DNA of 8,754 nucleotides from Flectobacillus sp. (GCA_029865665.1 JARXAV010000308.1:1-8754), one strand, 5' to 3'; counted from the first letter of the stretch, positions 1 to 6,978 are shown. Program-made: numbers and translations. Notes: generated by a model not told the origin, from the letters alone.

Positions 1-1149
1 TTTCCAGTTGATGTTATAGGCTAAATTAGTTCGGTGAATCGGTTGATAATTAATCGTTTGAAAACTACTTTTCATTAATCCTGTTGTTACATCACCGACA
101 TTGGTAATCGAATTATTTGTACCGTCGCCATCACGATCTAACCCCGAAATCAGAAAACCAAACGTATTTTTCTTATCAGCATACACGTCCATTCCTATAC
201 GGTAGTTATGAACTTTTACTGAAAAAGGATACATGCCCGAATTATCAAAACTTTCATTCCCGATAACTCGCTGAATACGAGTCAGTTCAAATACATCACG
301 TTTATTGTAAGAATAACTAGCAAATAAGTTAAGCTTTCCTTTACGGTGGTTAATTGACAGGTTGGGAGATATTGCACTAAAGTAATCGTTGGCACTTCTT
401 CCTTCGTTGGAGTTATTAAACACAGAACCTCTGTAAGTCAAACCAATAGAACCATTCGTCCCCAAATTGGCATTACGTTTCATTACGATATTGATAACCG
501 CCCCACCCGCAGCATCGTATTTGGCGGAAGGGTTTTTGATTACTTCAATTTTATCAATACTAGCACTCGGTAAATCTTTCAACACTTGCGTCATATCGCT
601 GTATTGCGAAGGTTTCCCATCAATCATAATAATGACCGATGCTTTCCCTGCAAGGGCAATACGGTCTTCAACCACTAATACCCCTGGCACTTTTTGCAAT
701 ACTTCCATAGCGGTTGTCCCTGCCGAAGTAGGACTGTTGGCCACATTTACAACCAACTTATCTACTCGTTGCTCTAAAAAAGGACGTTGTGCCGTTACGG
801 TCACTTCATTAAGCAATTTCGTACTAGGACGTAATTGAACATCTATCGTTTTATCAGGACTTTGACTGTTGAGGTCGAGCAAGCGATAGCTTTTTTCAAA
901 ACCAACCATCGTTACTAACAGTACATATTTGCCTGCTTGATTGGTTTCTAGCTGATAACGACCTTCGTTTTGAGTAAGACTAGCCTTAACCATACTTGAA
1001 TCTTTTGCTTTTAGCAATAAGACGGTTACATACTCCGTTGGCTTTAACTTATCGTCTGTAATTTTTCCAGATACTTTAAACTGTGCAAACGATTCTTGCA
1101 CTTGAGAGCAAATGAGCAGGGTGATTAATAGTTTGAAAAGAGACTTCAT
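1..1149 (-). CDS. Outer-membrane beta-barrel protein, TonB-dependent-receptor type (N-terminal 383 residues; C-terminus outside window)
   Basis: The frame is open from an ATG at 1149 down to base 1, so the gene is cut by the left window edge. Residues 1-22 look like a signal peptide ending in SFA before a Gln. Residues 24 to about 108 form a carboxypeptidase-like regulatory (CNA-B-like) domain, with the pattern VSGKITD...GRYQLET...GKYVLLVTMVGFEK. Residues about 115-224 match a TonB plug domain: the NEVTVTA entry motif, MEVLQKVPGV, IDGKP, IDKIEVIKNPSAKYDA and GGAVINIVMKR. From about residue 225 alternating polar and aromatic strands suggest the start of the barrel. The overall pattern is that of the Bacteroidota 'outer membrane beta-barrel family' (OMP_b-brl_3-like) rather than a classical SusC, and no SusD is visible. 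Such proteins are usually near 800 residues, so about half is present. It should sit in the outer membrane; its substrate cannot be read from the sequence. The hybrid sensor gene lies 158 bp upstream on the same strand and may control it. Confidence 0.9.
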   Translation of the reverse strand, partial: MKSLFKLLITLLICSQVQESFAQFKVSGKITDDKLKPTEYVTVLLLKAKDSSMVKASLTQNEGRYQLETNQAGKYVLLVTMVGFEKSYRLLDLNSQSPDKTIDVQLRPSTKLLNEVTVTAQRPFLEQRVDKLVVNVANSPTSAGTTAMEVLQKVPGVLVVEDRIALAGKASVIIMIDGKPSQYSDMTQVLKDLPSASIDKIEVIKNPSAKYDAAGGAVINIVMKRNANLGTNGSIGLTYRGSVFNNSNEGRSANDYFSAISPNLSINHRKGKLNLFASYSYNKRDVFELTRIQRVIGNESFDNSGMYPFSVKVHNYRIGMDVYADKKNTFGFLISGLDRDGDGTNNSITNVGDVTTGLMKSSFQTINYQPIHRTNLAYNINWK

Positions 1150-1198
1150 GAGGTATTTATTTATGTTGTGTTTATTGAGATATAGCCATCAAGAGTAA

Positions 1199-1240
1199 GA
1201 TGCACAATTCTAATGCAAGGTTGCACCAGTATGCATCAAA
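1199..1240 (-). promoter_or_regulatory. Candidate promoter/operator of the outer-membrane protein gene, with TGCA-rich inverted repeats
   Basis: This lies in the 158-bp gap upstream of the outer-membrane protein gene. Reading the minus strand, TAGAATTG at 1212-1205 is one base off the Bacteroidota -7 consensus TAnnTTTG. A TTTG at 1240-1237 could be a -33 element, but the 24-nt spacing is longer than usual. Between them is a perfect inverted repeat, TGCAAGGTTGCA (1214-1225). An outer pair GATGCA (1199-1204) and TGCATC (1232-1237) also mirrors around nearly the same centre. Four TGCA tetramers fall within 35 bp. The position fits an operator, but the binding protein is unknown. The rest of the gap shows no gene and no convincing terminator for the hybrid sensor. 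Confidence 0.3.
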
Positions 1241-1307
1241 ACAAATGATAATTTAGTAAATGGTGAATTATGCAGGAAGAACGGTAGATAAAAGCTACAA
1301 AATGAAC

Positions 1308-4300
1308 CTATCCCTTTATTTCGGAAGGAGCTTTTCCGTATTCTTTCTTGAATATACGTGTAAAATAAGAGGGGTCATTAAATCCAACTTGATAAGCCAC
1401 TTCGGCTACAGAATAGGTAGCCGTTTCGAGTAATTGGAAGGCTTTTTTAAGACGAATCGTACGGATAAATTCAATTCCTGATAAACCTGTCACCCCTTTG
1501 AGCTTACGATATAGCTGCATATTACTCATTTTCAGTGCAAGTTCTAGGGCTTGAATGTCAAAATCTGGATTCGCCATGTTTTCTTCCACGATGCGAATTG
1601 ATTTTTCTAAGAAATGTTCATCCGCTGTATTAAGGGTAATTTCTTTTGGCGATACTTCCGTTACTTGTTGGAAACGCTCACGCAAACGACGACGAGACGC
1701 TAATAAATTCGTTACCCGTACTTCTAACAAATTGGCGTTAAACGGTTTCGTAATGTAATCGTCTGCTCCCGTTTCTAGCCCTTCCATTTTGCTGTCGTTA
1801 CTGCTTTTAGAAGTCAGAATGATAATCGGAATATGGCTTGTCTTTTCGTTCAGTTTTACTTTACTACAAAGTTCCACCCCTGTCATTTTGGGCATCATCC
1901 AATCCGAAATAATCAAATCTGGAATATGTGTTAACGCTTTTTCAAGTGCATCTTCCCCATTATCAGCTTCAATAATGTCAAATTTACCTACAAAAATATC
2001 ATGGATATAAGCCCTCAAATCGTCGTTATCTTCTGCGACTAATATGACAGCCTTTTCCTCAGAACCGTTTACTTGGCTTACCGAAACAGCACGACTACTT
2101 GCTTGTTCTGGAAAGGAAGCCTCATAATCGACCGCCGTTTCTTTAATCCATCTAAAATCAAATGCTCCTTTAAAAACAGGAATGTTAATAGCAAAAGTTG
2201 TTCCCTCCCCTACTTTACTAATCACGGTAATATCTCCACGATGCAATTCAATCAATTCTTTGCACAAAGCCAAGCCAACACCCGAACCCACGTTTTGGTT
2301 ATAACTTGTCTCAGAAATTTGATAAAAACGGCTAAAGATATTACTCAAATGAGCAGGCGGAATACCCACTCCTGTATCTTTCACCGCAATTTTCACCCGT
2401 GAAATATCGGCTGTTCGATTGCGGTCAAGTGTCAATTCTACGGTAATACTTCCATGAGCAGGGGTGTGCTTAAAGGCATTTGACAGTAAATTTGTAACCA
2501 CTTTCTCAATAATATCCAAGTCGAAATACACTAATGCTCGGTCAATTGGGCTATTCAGGCTTAAACTAATCTGCTTTTGCTCTGCTAAACCATTAAACGA
2601 ATAGGTTAATTTTTCCAGAAATTCGATTAAGTCATTTTGAGAAATTTCGGGTGTCAATTTCCCTGCTTCCAACTTAGAAAGGTCTAATAATTGATTGATT
2701 AGACTTAACAGTTTTTTAGCATTCTGATGAATCGTTCTAAGTTGTTTTGCTTGCTTATCAGGCAGGTCTTTATCTGAATTATCTGAAAAGAAACGCTCTA
2801 AAGGACTTATAATCAAGGTCAAAGGCGTTCTGAATTCATGAGAAATATTGGTAAAGAAATTTGTCTTTAAGCGATCTAACTCCTGTATCTGTTCTTTTTC
2901 TCGTTCCTGTAATAGTACATCTGCCTTCAAACGTTCACGAATCGCAATAGCCCTCCGCAACGCTAGTAACGACAATAAAATCAGTACCCCATAAATCCCG
3001 AAAGCCCACCATGTACGATACCACGGTGGCAAAATAATAATGGTCAATTCGGTAGGTTGTTCGTTCCAAACCCCGTCGTTGTTGGTTGCCTTCACCTTAA
3101 AGGTATAAGTTCCATCATTTAAGTTGGTATAGGTGGCTGTGCGTTGTTTGGCAACATAGTTCCACTCGGGGTCAAAACCCTCTAAGATATAAGCATATTG
3201 ATTATCCTTCGATTGTTGATAATCAAGTGCTAAATAATCAAGTGAAAAAACGGATTGACTAGCATTCAAGGTCAAGACCTTCGTTTCTAAAATACTGGTT
3301 TTTAGGGGAGAATCTTTTTCACCTGCTTCCACCCGTTTATTAAAAAGTCTTAATCCTGTAATGTAAATAGCGGGTACTTGTTTACTTTCTTGCAAACTAT
3401 CTGGATGAAAGACATTCAAGCCACTTGTTCCGCCAAAAAACATTTCGCCCCTTGCATTTTGGGCATACGCATTAATTAAAAACTCTTTCCCCTGCAAACC
3501 ATCCGCTTCTCCGAAAGTCTTAAAGGTCATGGTTTGGGTATTCAATTGCCCCAGTCCTTCGTTAGTGGAGAACCATAAATTCTTTTTGTTATCCTCTAAG
3601 ATTCCTTTGATGGTATTGCTCGGCAGACCGTCTTTCGTGGTAAATGTGCCAAAAGAATCGGTATCTGAATTATATAAACTCAATCCTCCACCAGCCGTTC
3701 CGACCCAAATTTGCCCGTCCGAATCTTGGAAAATTTTAGTAATCTGATTACTCCCAAGATTACTATCTCGACCTTGTCGATAAAAATGGATTTGGCGGGT
3801 ATATAAATCATAGCTAATGACACCACTATTGTATGTTCCAACCCATAAAATCCCTGCTTTGTCTTCCAAAATAGCATTGACATGTACCCCCAACAAACGT
3901 CCTTGTTTATTCAGTTCTGGCGTGGACATATATACTCCTTTTACTTTATCAAAAAGCATCAAGCCATTACCCTGTGTCCCAAACCACATCCGATGCGGAT
4001 ATACATAAGAAGGTGTAGAAGAAGTTAGATTCGCCCCAAACCGTCCTTGATTATAAGGATAGCCCACAAATTTGCTTGAACCTTTTCGACGCAAATCAAA
4101 CCCAAATCCCCAATAACCAACATACAAATCACCGTCGTTATCATAATTCAAAAAATTAACATCGTTACGGTTAAAGACGTTGGGGGTAATCGGGAATTTA
4201 AAATAATTGGTAAACGTGTTCGTACTTCTGTCTAACATTGTTAGTCCTACACTACTTCCCAACCAAATACGATCGTTGGTTTCACAGGCAATCGACGTTA

Positions 4301-5381
4301 CTTTATCGCTCAATAGCGTTTGAGGATTATTGGGTTTATGACGGTATAAGGTAAACTTACTTTTGTTACGATAATGCACGTTGAGCCCAGCCTCCCATGT
4401 ACCAATCCAAACGTTATTACTTTTATCGACAAAAATAGATTGAATCGAGAACGAACTTAAACTAAAATCTGAGTCGGCTTTGGTTTGAATATGGGTAGGA
4501 TGCTGATAATCCTTTCCTTTGAAAAGTAGCACCCCGTCGTCTGTACCAACCCACAAAAAGCCCTGCCCGTCACGAGCGACTGAGGTGATGATATTGGCGT
4601 GTTGATTAGATGTACGATAAAGTGATTTGGCTTTCCCCTCCGCAATATCAAAACGAAACAACCCATTTCCTCTTGTACCAATAAGCAAACCGCCGTCGGT
4701 ATCTTCTGAAAGCGTTATGATGATTCCCCCTTTGTCGGCTTGTCCTATTTGATATACTTGTGGAGCTTGTTCACCCATGAATTTCAGTAACTTACCATTG
4801 GCACAACCCACCCAGACATTACCAAAATCATCGGTAAATAAACGATTGAAGGAATTATTAGAAGATGGATTTGAAGCGATTCGTAGCCAAGAGGCTTCGT
4901 TTGTCAAGGAGTTTATAGCGAGCATTCCCCTTCCATAAATAGAAACCCAGATTTGATTTCCTTTAGCCTTTACAATTCCCGAAATCGGTAAGTTCGATAA
5001 ATCATATCCACTAGTTGTATAGCGAATACGAGTAAATTTTCCTGTTGCGGTATTGAATTTACTGACTCCAGCACTTGTTCCTATCCATAAATTTCCAGTA
5101 GCATCTTCTGTAAGACAGGTAATTACACTATTACTAATACTGCTTGGGTCACCAATTTCAGAACGAAAAATGGTAAAGCGATAGCCATCGTAGCGATTAA
5201 GTCCATCAGTTGTTGCAAACCACAAAAAACCCTTGCTATCTTGAAAAGTAGCCAATACCGTACTCTGCGAAAGTCCCTGTTTCGTTCCGATTTTGTCAAA
5301 ACGGTATTGGGCTTTCACCAACAATGGCAAGCATAGTAATAGGTAAATGTATGAGTTAGTGATTAATAAACGAAGATTCAT
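1308..5381 (-). CDS. Hybrid two-component system sensor/regulator (HTCS): Reg_prop propellers, Y_Y_Y, histidine kinase, receiver, AraC-type HTH
   Basis: This single protein carries a whole phosphorelay. Residues 1-24 are a signal peptide ending VKA before Gln. Residues about 50-660 hold 14 Reg_prop-type blades (variants of D.DG.LWVGT...GL at roughly 54, 98, 144, 189, 232, 276, 324, 372, 419, 465, 512, 558, 602 and 647), which fits two seven-bladed propellers. A Y_Y_Y domain at about 705-785 precedes one membrane helix at about 790-808. The cytoplasmic part has HisKA with phospho-accepting H848 in ISHEFRTPLTL and a HATPase with N964/N968, D1002-G1004-G1006 and the G-box at 1032-1036. The receiver has E1117/D1118, phospho-acceptor D1160, T1190 and K1212. 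The AraC-type DNA-binding domain at about 1258-1356 ends with the usual VAYQVGFNDPSYFTRIFKKEYGKAP-type signature. All catalytic residues are present and 1357 residues is a normal length. Family members sense extracellular glycans or their breakdown products and activate nearby uptake genes; the ligand here is unknown. The start is supported by the signal peptide and by a -7 box just upstream. Confidence 0.97.
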   Translation of the reverse strand: MNLRLLITNSYIYLLLCLPLLVKAQYRFDKIGTKQGLSQSTVLATFQDSKGFLWFATTDGLNRYDGYRFTIFRSEIGDPSSISNSVITCLTEDATGNLWIGTSAGVSKFNTATGKFTRIRYTTSGYDLSNLPISGIVKAKGNQIWVSIYGRGMLAINSLTNEASWLRIASNPSSNNSFNRLFTDDFGNVWVGCANGKLLKFMGEQAPQVYQIGQADKGGIIITLSEDTDGGLLIGTRGNGLFRFDIAEGKAKSLYRTSNQHANIITSVARDGQGFLWVGTDDGVLLFKGKDYQHPTHIQTKADSDFSLSSFSIQSIFVDKSNNVWIGTWEAGLNVHYRNKSKFTLYRHKPNNPQTLLSDKVTSIACETNDRIWLGSSVGLTMLDRSTNTFTNYFKFPITPNVFNRNDVNFLNYDNDGDLYVGYWGFGFDLRRKGSSKFVGYPYNQGRFGANLTSSTPSYVYPHRMWFGTQGNGLMLFDKVKGVYMSTPELNKQGRLLGVHVNAILEDKAGILWVGTYNSGVISYDLYTRQIHFYRQGRDSNLGSNQITKIFQDSDGQIWVGTAGGGLSLYNSDTDSFGTFTTKDGLPSNTIKGILEDNKKNLWFSTNEGLGQLNTQTMTFKTFGEADGLQGKEFLINAYAQNARGEMFFGGTSGLNVFHPDSLQESKQVPAIYITGLRLFNKRVEAGEKDSPLKTSILETKVLTLNASQSVFSLDYLALDYQQSKDNQYAYILEGFDPEWNYVAKQRTATYTNLNDGTYTFKVKATNNDGVWNEQPTELTIIILPPWYRTWWAFGIYGVLILLSLLALRRAIAIRERLKADVLLQEREKEQIQELDRLKTNFFTNISHEFRTPLTLIISPLERFFSDNSDKDLPDKQAKQLRTIHQNAKKLLSLINQLLDLSKLEAGKLTPEISQNDLIEFLEKLTYSFNGLAEQKQISLSLNSPIDRALVYFDLDIIEKVVTNLLSNAFKHTPAHGSITVELTLDRNRTADISRVKIAVKDTGVGIPPAHLSNIFSRFYQISETSYNQNVGSGVGLALCKELIELHRGDITVISKVGEGTTFAINIPVFKGAFDFRWIKETAVDYEASFPEQASSRAVSVSQVNGSEEKAVILVAEDNDDLRAYIHDIFVGKFDIIEADNGEDALEKALTHIPDLIISDWMMPKMTGVELCSKVKLNEKTSHIPIIILTSKSSNDSKMEGLETGADDYITKPFNANLLEVRVTNLLASRRRLRERFQQVTEVSPKEITLNTADEHFLEKSIRIVEENMANPDFDIQALELALKMSNMQLYRKLKGVTGLSGIEFIRTIRLKKAFQLLETATYSVAEVAYQVGFNDPSYFTRIFKKEYGKAPSEIKG

Positions 5382-5399
5382 AAACTTGGCTTAACAGGT

Positions 5400-5407
5400 C
5401 AAATTTA
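5400..5407 (-). promoter_or_regulatory. Candidate -7 promoter box of the hybrid sensor gene
   Basis: On the minus strand TAAATTTG (5407-5400) matches the Bacteroidota -7 consensus TAnnTTTG exactly. It lies 18 bp upstream of the ATG at 5381, implying a leader of only about a dozen bases. The matching -33 element is weak: a TTC, not TTTG or TTG, sits 19 nt further upstream. No Shine-Dalgarno sequence is visible, as is usual in this phylum. Confidence 0.45.
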
Positions 5408-5458
5408 TGAATTTTTTCAAGAATTTGAAGAAAAAACGAAGGTTAGTTAATTTTTTTA

Positions 5459-5497
5459 AAAAGTTTTCCTCCGCTACGGGCTTTTTGGGATAGCGGA
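5459..5497 (-). terminator. Possible weak intrinsic terminator after the standalone effector-domain gene
   Basis: A perfect 7-bp stem, TCCGCTA/TAGCGGA (5470-5476 with 5491-5497), encloses a 14-nt loop. On the minus strand it is followed, after about 8 bases, by a run of five Ts. It begins about 40 bp after the stop of the 5537-6373 gene and before the hybrid sensor promoter, a sensible place for termination. The large loop and the delayed T-run make it a poor match to a textbook terminator. The plus strand has no T-run after the stem. Confidence 0.35.
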
Positions 5498-5536
5498 ATG
5501 AGTTAAGATTTCACTATATGGGTGTATAAATTCACG

Positions 5537-6373
5537 CTACAAGGATGCCCGTTGAATGAATAAAAAGGGATTACGAATGTGTTCTTTTTTATTCGTTAAA
5601 ATGAGCGAAGCCGCCGAACGTCCTAGCTGTGCATGGTCAGTAGTAACAACGGTTATGCCACCTGCTAAAATTTCTTTTAACGGACTATCATGGTATGAAA
5701 CAAGCCCAATATCTACTCCCAATTGATAGCCTAATTCCTGCGTAATTTTAATCGTATCGGCCAAATATTGTTCTGATAAAATCAGATAGGCCTCCTCCGA
5801 ACGAATCGTTGTTTGATTTACTTCGGTATAAAAATGAAAATCAAAATGATGCTGTTTGGCAAATTGTGACAAGGCGTTTGAAATACAATGAGCGAAAGGA
5901 TAGTTCTGACTACTGATTAAATTAATGCCAGAATACTTTTCCAAAAGTGGTAATGCTTGGTTCAACGCAGTTAAAATATCGCCTTCAAAATCTTGATAAA
6001 CGCAGGCATACTCCCCTTTGATAAACTGATTTCGTTTATCAAGAATCAATAATTTTTCCCTTGGAATGGTATTCACAACCTTCAAAACATCCTCTGAAAG
6101 ATGGCTCGAATGGAGCATAATCGCAATGTAATCATAGCGAGCTATTTTCTCGTTGATGGTCTTATCAAAATGCGAAGCCGTGCTATTATCCATCTGCTGG
6201 ACATACAAATCTACCAGAGCAACATCTCCTATTTCATCAAGAAAGCCCTGATAAATTTTATCTCTAAAATCTCCGATACGATTAAACACTACCAGTATTT
6301 TAATCTTATCGTCTGTGTTTTTCTCTGTATTCACCACGGCTTGTACATTTGTCATAAGAGAGAGATTGTTCAT
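5537..6373 (-). CDS. Standalone effector-binding domain, paralog of the adjacent GntR regulator but lacking the DNA-binding domain
   Basis: The 278-residue product aligns over residues about 23-278 with residues about 88-341 of the GntR regulator encoded at 6979-8004. The best block is residues 222-258 (IGLVSYHDSPLKEILAGGI...) against IGLISLNDSCYKEILAGGI; KEILAGGI is identical in both. Other shared points are the [KR]LLILDK strand (about 107-113), a HFDFHFY/AFDFQVL strand, and an R.SL C-terminus. The fold is inferred to be the LacI/periplasmic-binding-protein type, which binds small ligands in sugar regulators. There is no signal peptide, so it should be cytoplasmic. The wHTH of about 85 residues seen in the paralog is replaced by about 22 unrelated polar residues. 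An in-frame TAA lies two codons upstream of the ATG, and I see no HTH-like coding in any minus-strand frame upstream. The second Met (residue 7, base 6355) is an alternative start. Its role is not known; modulation of the paralogous regulator is my inference. Confidence 0.88.
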   Translation of the reverse strand: MNNLSLMTNVQAVVNTEKNTDDKIKILVVFNRIGDFRDKIYQGFLDEIGDVALVDLYVQQMDNSTASHFDKTINEKIARYDYIAIMLHSSHLSEDVLKVVNTIPREKLLILDKRNQFIKGEYACVYQDFEGDILTALNQALPLLEKYSGINLISSQNYPFAHCISNALSQFAKQHHFDFHFYTEVNQTTIRSEEAYLILSEQYLADTIKITQELGYQLGVDIGLVSYHDSPLKEILAGGITVVTTDHAQLGRSAASLILTNKKEHIRNPFLFIQRASL

Positions 6374-6381
6374 GTTTTACT

Positions 6382-6413
6382 AAAATTTACCTGTAAGAAG
6401 CACCCGAAAACAA
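6382..6413 (-). promoter_or_regulatory. Alternative proximal promoter of the standalone effector-domain gene
   Basis: On the minus strand TTG (6413-6411) is separated by 21 nt from TAAATTTT (6389-6382), which differs from TAnnTTTG only in the last base. Transcription from here would begin a few bases before the ATG at 6373, giving an almost leaderless message, or a leader of about 20 nt if the Met at 6355 is the true start. It competes with the distal box at 6567-6560; both could be used. Confidence 0.3.
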
Positions 6414-6454
6414 GGGTTTCAAACGAATGAATTTATTGCTTTTTTTACAGATTG

Positions 6455-6552
6455 ATAGACTTGTTTATATACTTAAAGTAACGTCTATATTCACCATAAA
6501 ATATCCTGTCTTACAACGCTTCTAAAGATGCCTTGCAAAACAGGACATAGAC
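6455..6552 (-). repeat. Three alternating GTCTAT / ATAGAC elements in the candidate leader
   Basis: Reading the minus strand, AAGTCTAT occurs at 6554-6547 and again at 6462-6455. The complementary ATAGAC lies between them at 6488-6483. The middle copy can pair with either outer copy, but not with both at once. Pairing with the upstream copy would enclose the 6501-6548 hairpin at its base. Pairing with the downstream copy would form a separate stem, extendable by GTT/AAC with a two-base bulge. At the DNA level the same elements could be protein-binding half-sites. The sequence alone does not decide. Confidence 0.35.
6501..6548 (-). promoter_or_regulatory. Long hairpin in the candidate 5' leader of the standalone effector-domain gene
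   Basis: Arms 6530-6547 and 6502-6519 enclose a 10-nt loop (6520-6529); one more A-U pair (6548/6501) extends the base. As minus-strand RNA, the 18 core positions give 14 Watson-Crick pairs, three G-U wobbles and one G-G mismatch. As plus-strand RNA, the three wobbles become A-C mismatches, so the fold favours a minus-strand transcript. It is not followed by a clean T-run on the minus strand, so it does not look like a terminator. It starts about 6-10 nt downstream of the transcription start predicted from the -7 box at 6567-6560 and ends about 128 nt before the ATG. A 5'-terminal stabilising stem, a regulatory leader or a protein-binding palindrome are all possible. Confidence 0.5.
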
Positions 6553-6559
6553 TTTTTGA

Positions 6560-6567
6560 CAAAAGTA
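6560..6567 (-). promoter_or_regulatory. Candidate distal -7 promoter box, minus strand
   Basis: TACTTTTG on the minus strand (6567-6560) matches TAnnTTTG exactly. A start a few bases downstream, in the A-run at 6557-6553, would place the long hairpin at the very 5' end of the transcript. I see no TTTG or TTG at the usual -33 distance, so it may need an activator or may be chance in AT-rich DNA. Confidence 0.35.
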
Positions 6568-6713
6568 CTTAATAGCGATATAAGCATTTTTATCAGACCT
6601 TATTTTCCATAAAAAATCACAAAAAGACCTCAATTTAGCCTAAAAATGGGCATTTGCAGGATTCCTACTACAAATAGCAAGATTTGTCCTAACACCTATA
6701 CGCAGAATCACTG

Positions 6714-6721
6714 TACTTTTG
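6714..6721 (+). promoter_or_regulatory. Candidate -7 promoter box, plus strand
   Basis: TACTTTTG matches TAnnTTTG exactly and is the same octamer as the minus-strand box at 6567-6560. The shared 9-mer GTACTTTTG forms an inverted repeat with 144 bp between the arms. A start near 6726-6728 would give a leader of about 40 nt to the small ORF at 6768 and could also serve the GntR gene. A TTTG at 6683-6686 lies 27 nt upstream, too far for a normal -33 element. Confidence 0.35.
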
Positions 6722-6767
6722 GAACATAAAAAATTAGACTTTTCTGCAATTAAATTATACATTACCA

Positions 6768-6911
6768 ATGAAATCAAGATTCTCTAACTATACAAAAAAA
6801 TATAAAAAAGAGTTTTTAACGCTTTTAGACTATCGGAAAGATAATACCGAAATAAGTTTATTAGTTGGAGTGCTTCTTTTAGGGTTATTAATCTTGAAAC
6901 TAATTCTTTAG
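6768..6911 (+). CDS. Possible small single-pass membrane protein (47 residues)
   Basis: An ATG-to-TAG frame encodes 47 residues with a marked two-part layout. Residues 1-28 are polar and rich in Lys/Arg and aromatic residues (MKSRFSNYTKKYKKEF...). Residues 29-47 are almost wholly hydrophobic (EISLLVGVLLLGLLILKLIL with a single Lys near the end), long enough for one membrane helix. The basic N-terminus predicts an N-in, C-out orientation. The stop lies 67 bp before the GntR start, so co-transcription is likely if it is real. Its start is preceded by ATTACCA and the GntR start by ATTACC, a similar context. No family is recognised. AT-rich DNA readily gives Lys/Leu-rich chance frames of this size, so the call rests on the charge/hydrophobicity layout and position only. 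Confidence 0.4.
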   Translation: MKSRFSNYTKKYKKEFLTLLDYRKDNTEISLLVGVLLLGLLILKLIL

Positions 6912-6978
6912 AAATACCCTCAATTATTGATTTTTAACGACTGAATATATCCAAATTTTTATTCCATAAAATATTACC

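Larger units (their letters stand above)
6374..6767. other. Divergent intergenic region without a convincing longer gene
   Basis: This 394-bp AT-rich stretch separates the standalone effector-domain gene from the possible small membrane-protein gene. It contains promoter-like boxes on both strands, a 19-bp imperfect hairpin, three GTCTAT/ATAGAC elements, and a short palindrome TACTTAAAGTA (6470-6480). It also has an alternative plus-strand promoter-like pair, TTTG (6653-6656) with AAGATTTG (6679-6686), 22 nt apart. A small imperfect hairpin (GAA-ACCC/GGGT-TTC, 6397-6420) lies close to the minus-strand start codon. I found no tRNA, insertion sequence or CRISPR repeat and no trace of a lost wHTH domain. 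Confidence 0.6.

Noticed and set aside
467..838. Plus-strand 123-codon frame inside the outer-membrane protein gene.
   Set aside because: It is antisense to a clearly coding TonB-plug region and has no recognisable domain.
6101..6430. Plus-strand 109-codon frame overlapping the start of the HTH-less gene.
   Set aside because: It is mostly antisense to the N-terminal coding region of the HTH-less protein and resembles no known protein.
6522..6587. A 21-codon minus-strand frame whose stop codon falls in the loop of the long hairpin, resembling an attenuation leader peptide.
   Set aside because: Its ATG lies upstream of the best predicted transcription start (6557-6553), it has no telling run of regulatory codons, and frames this short are common by chance.
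6374..6720. Search for a decayed winged-helix domain upstream of the HTH-less gene.
   Set aside because: All minus-strand frames are broken by stops, and none reads like the GntR wHTH of the paralog, so I do not call a pseudogene or frameshift.
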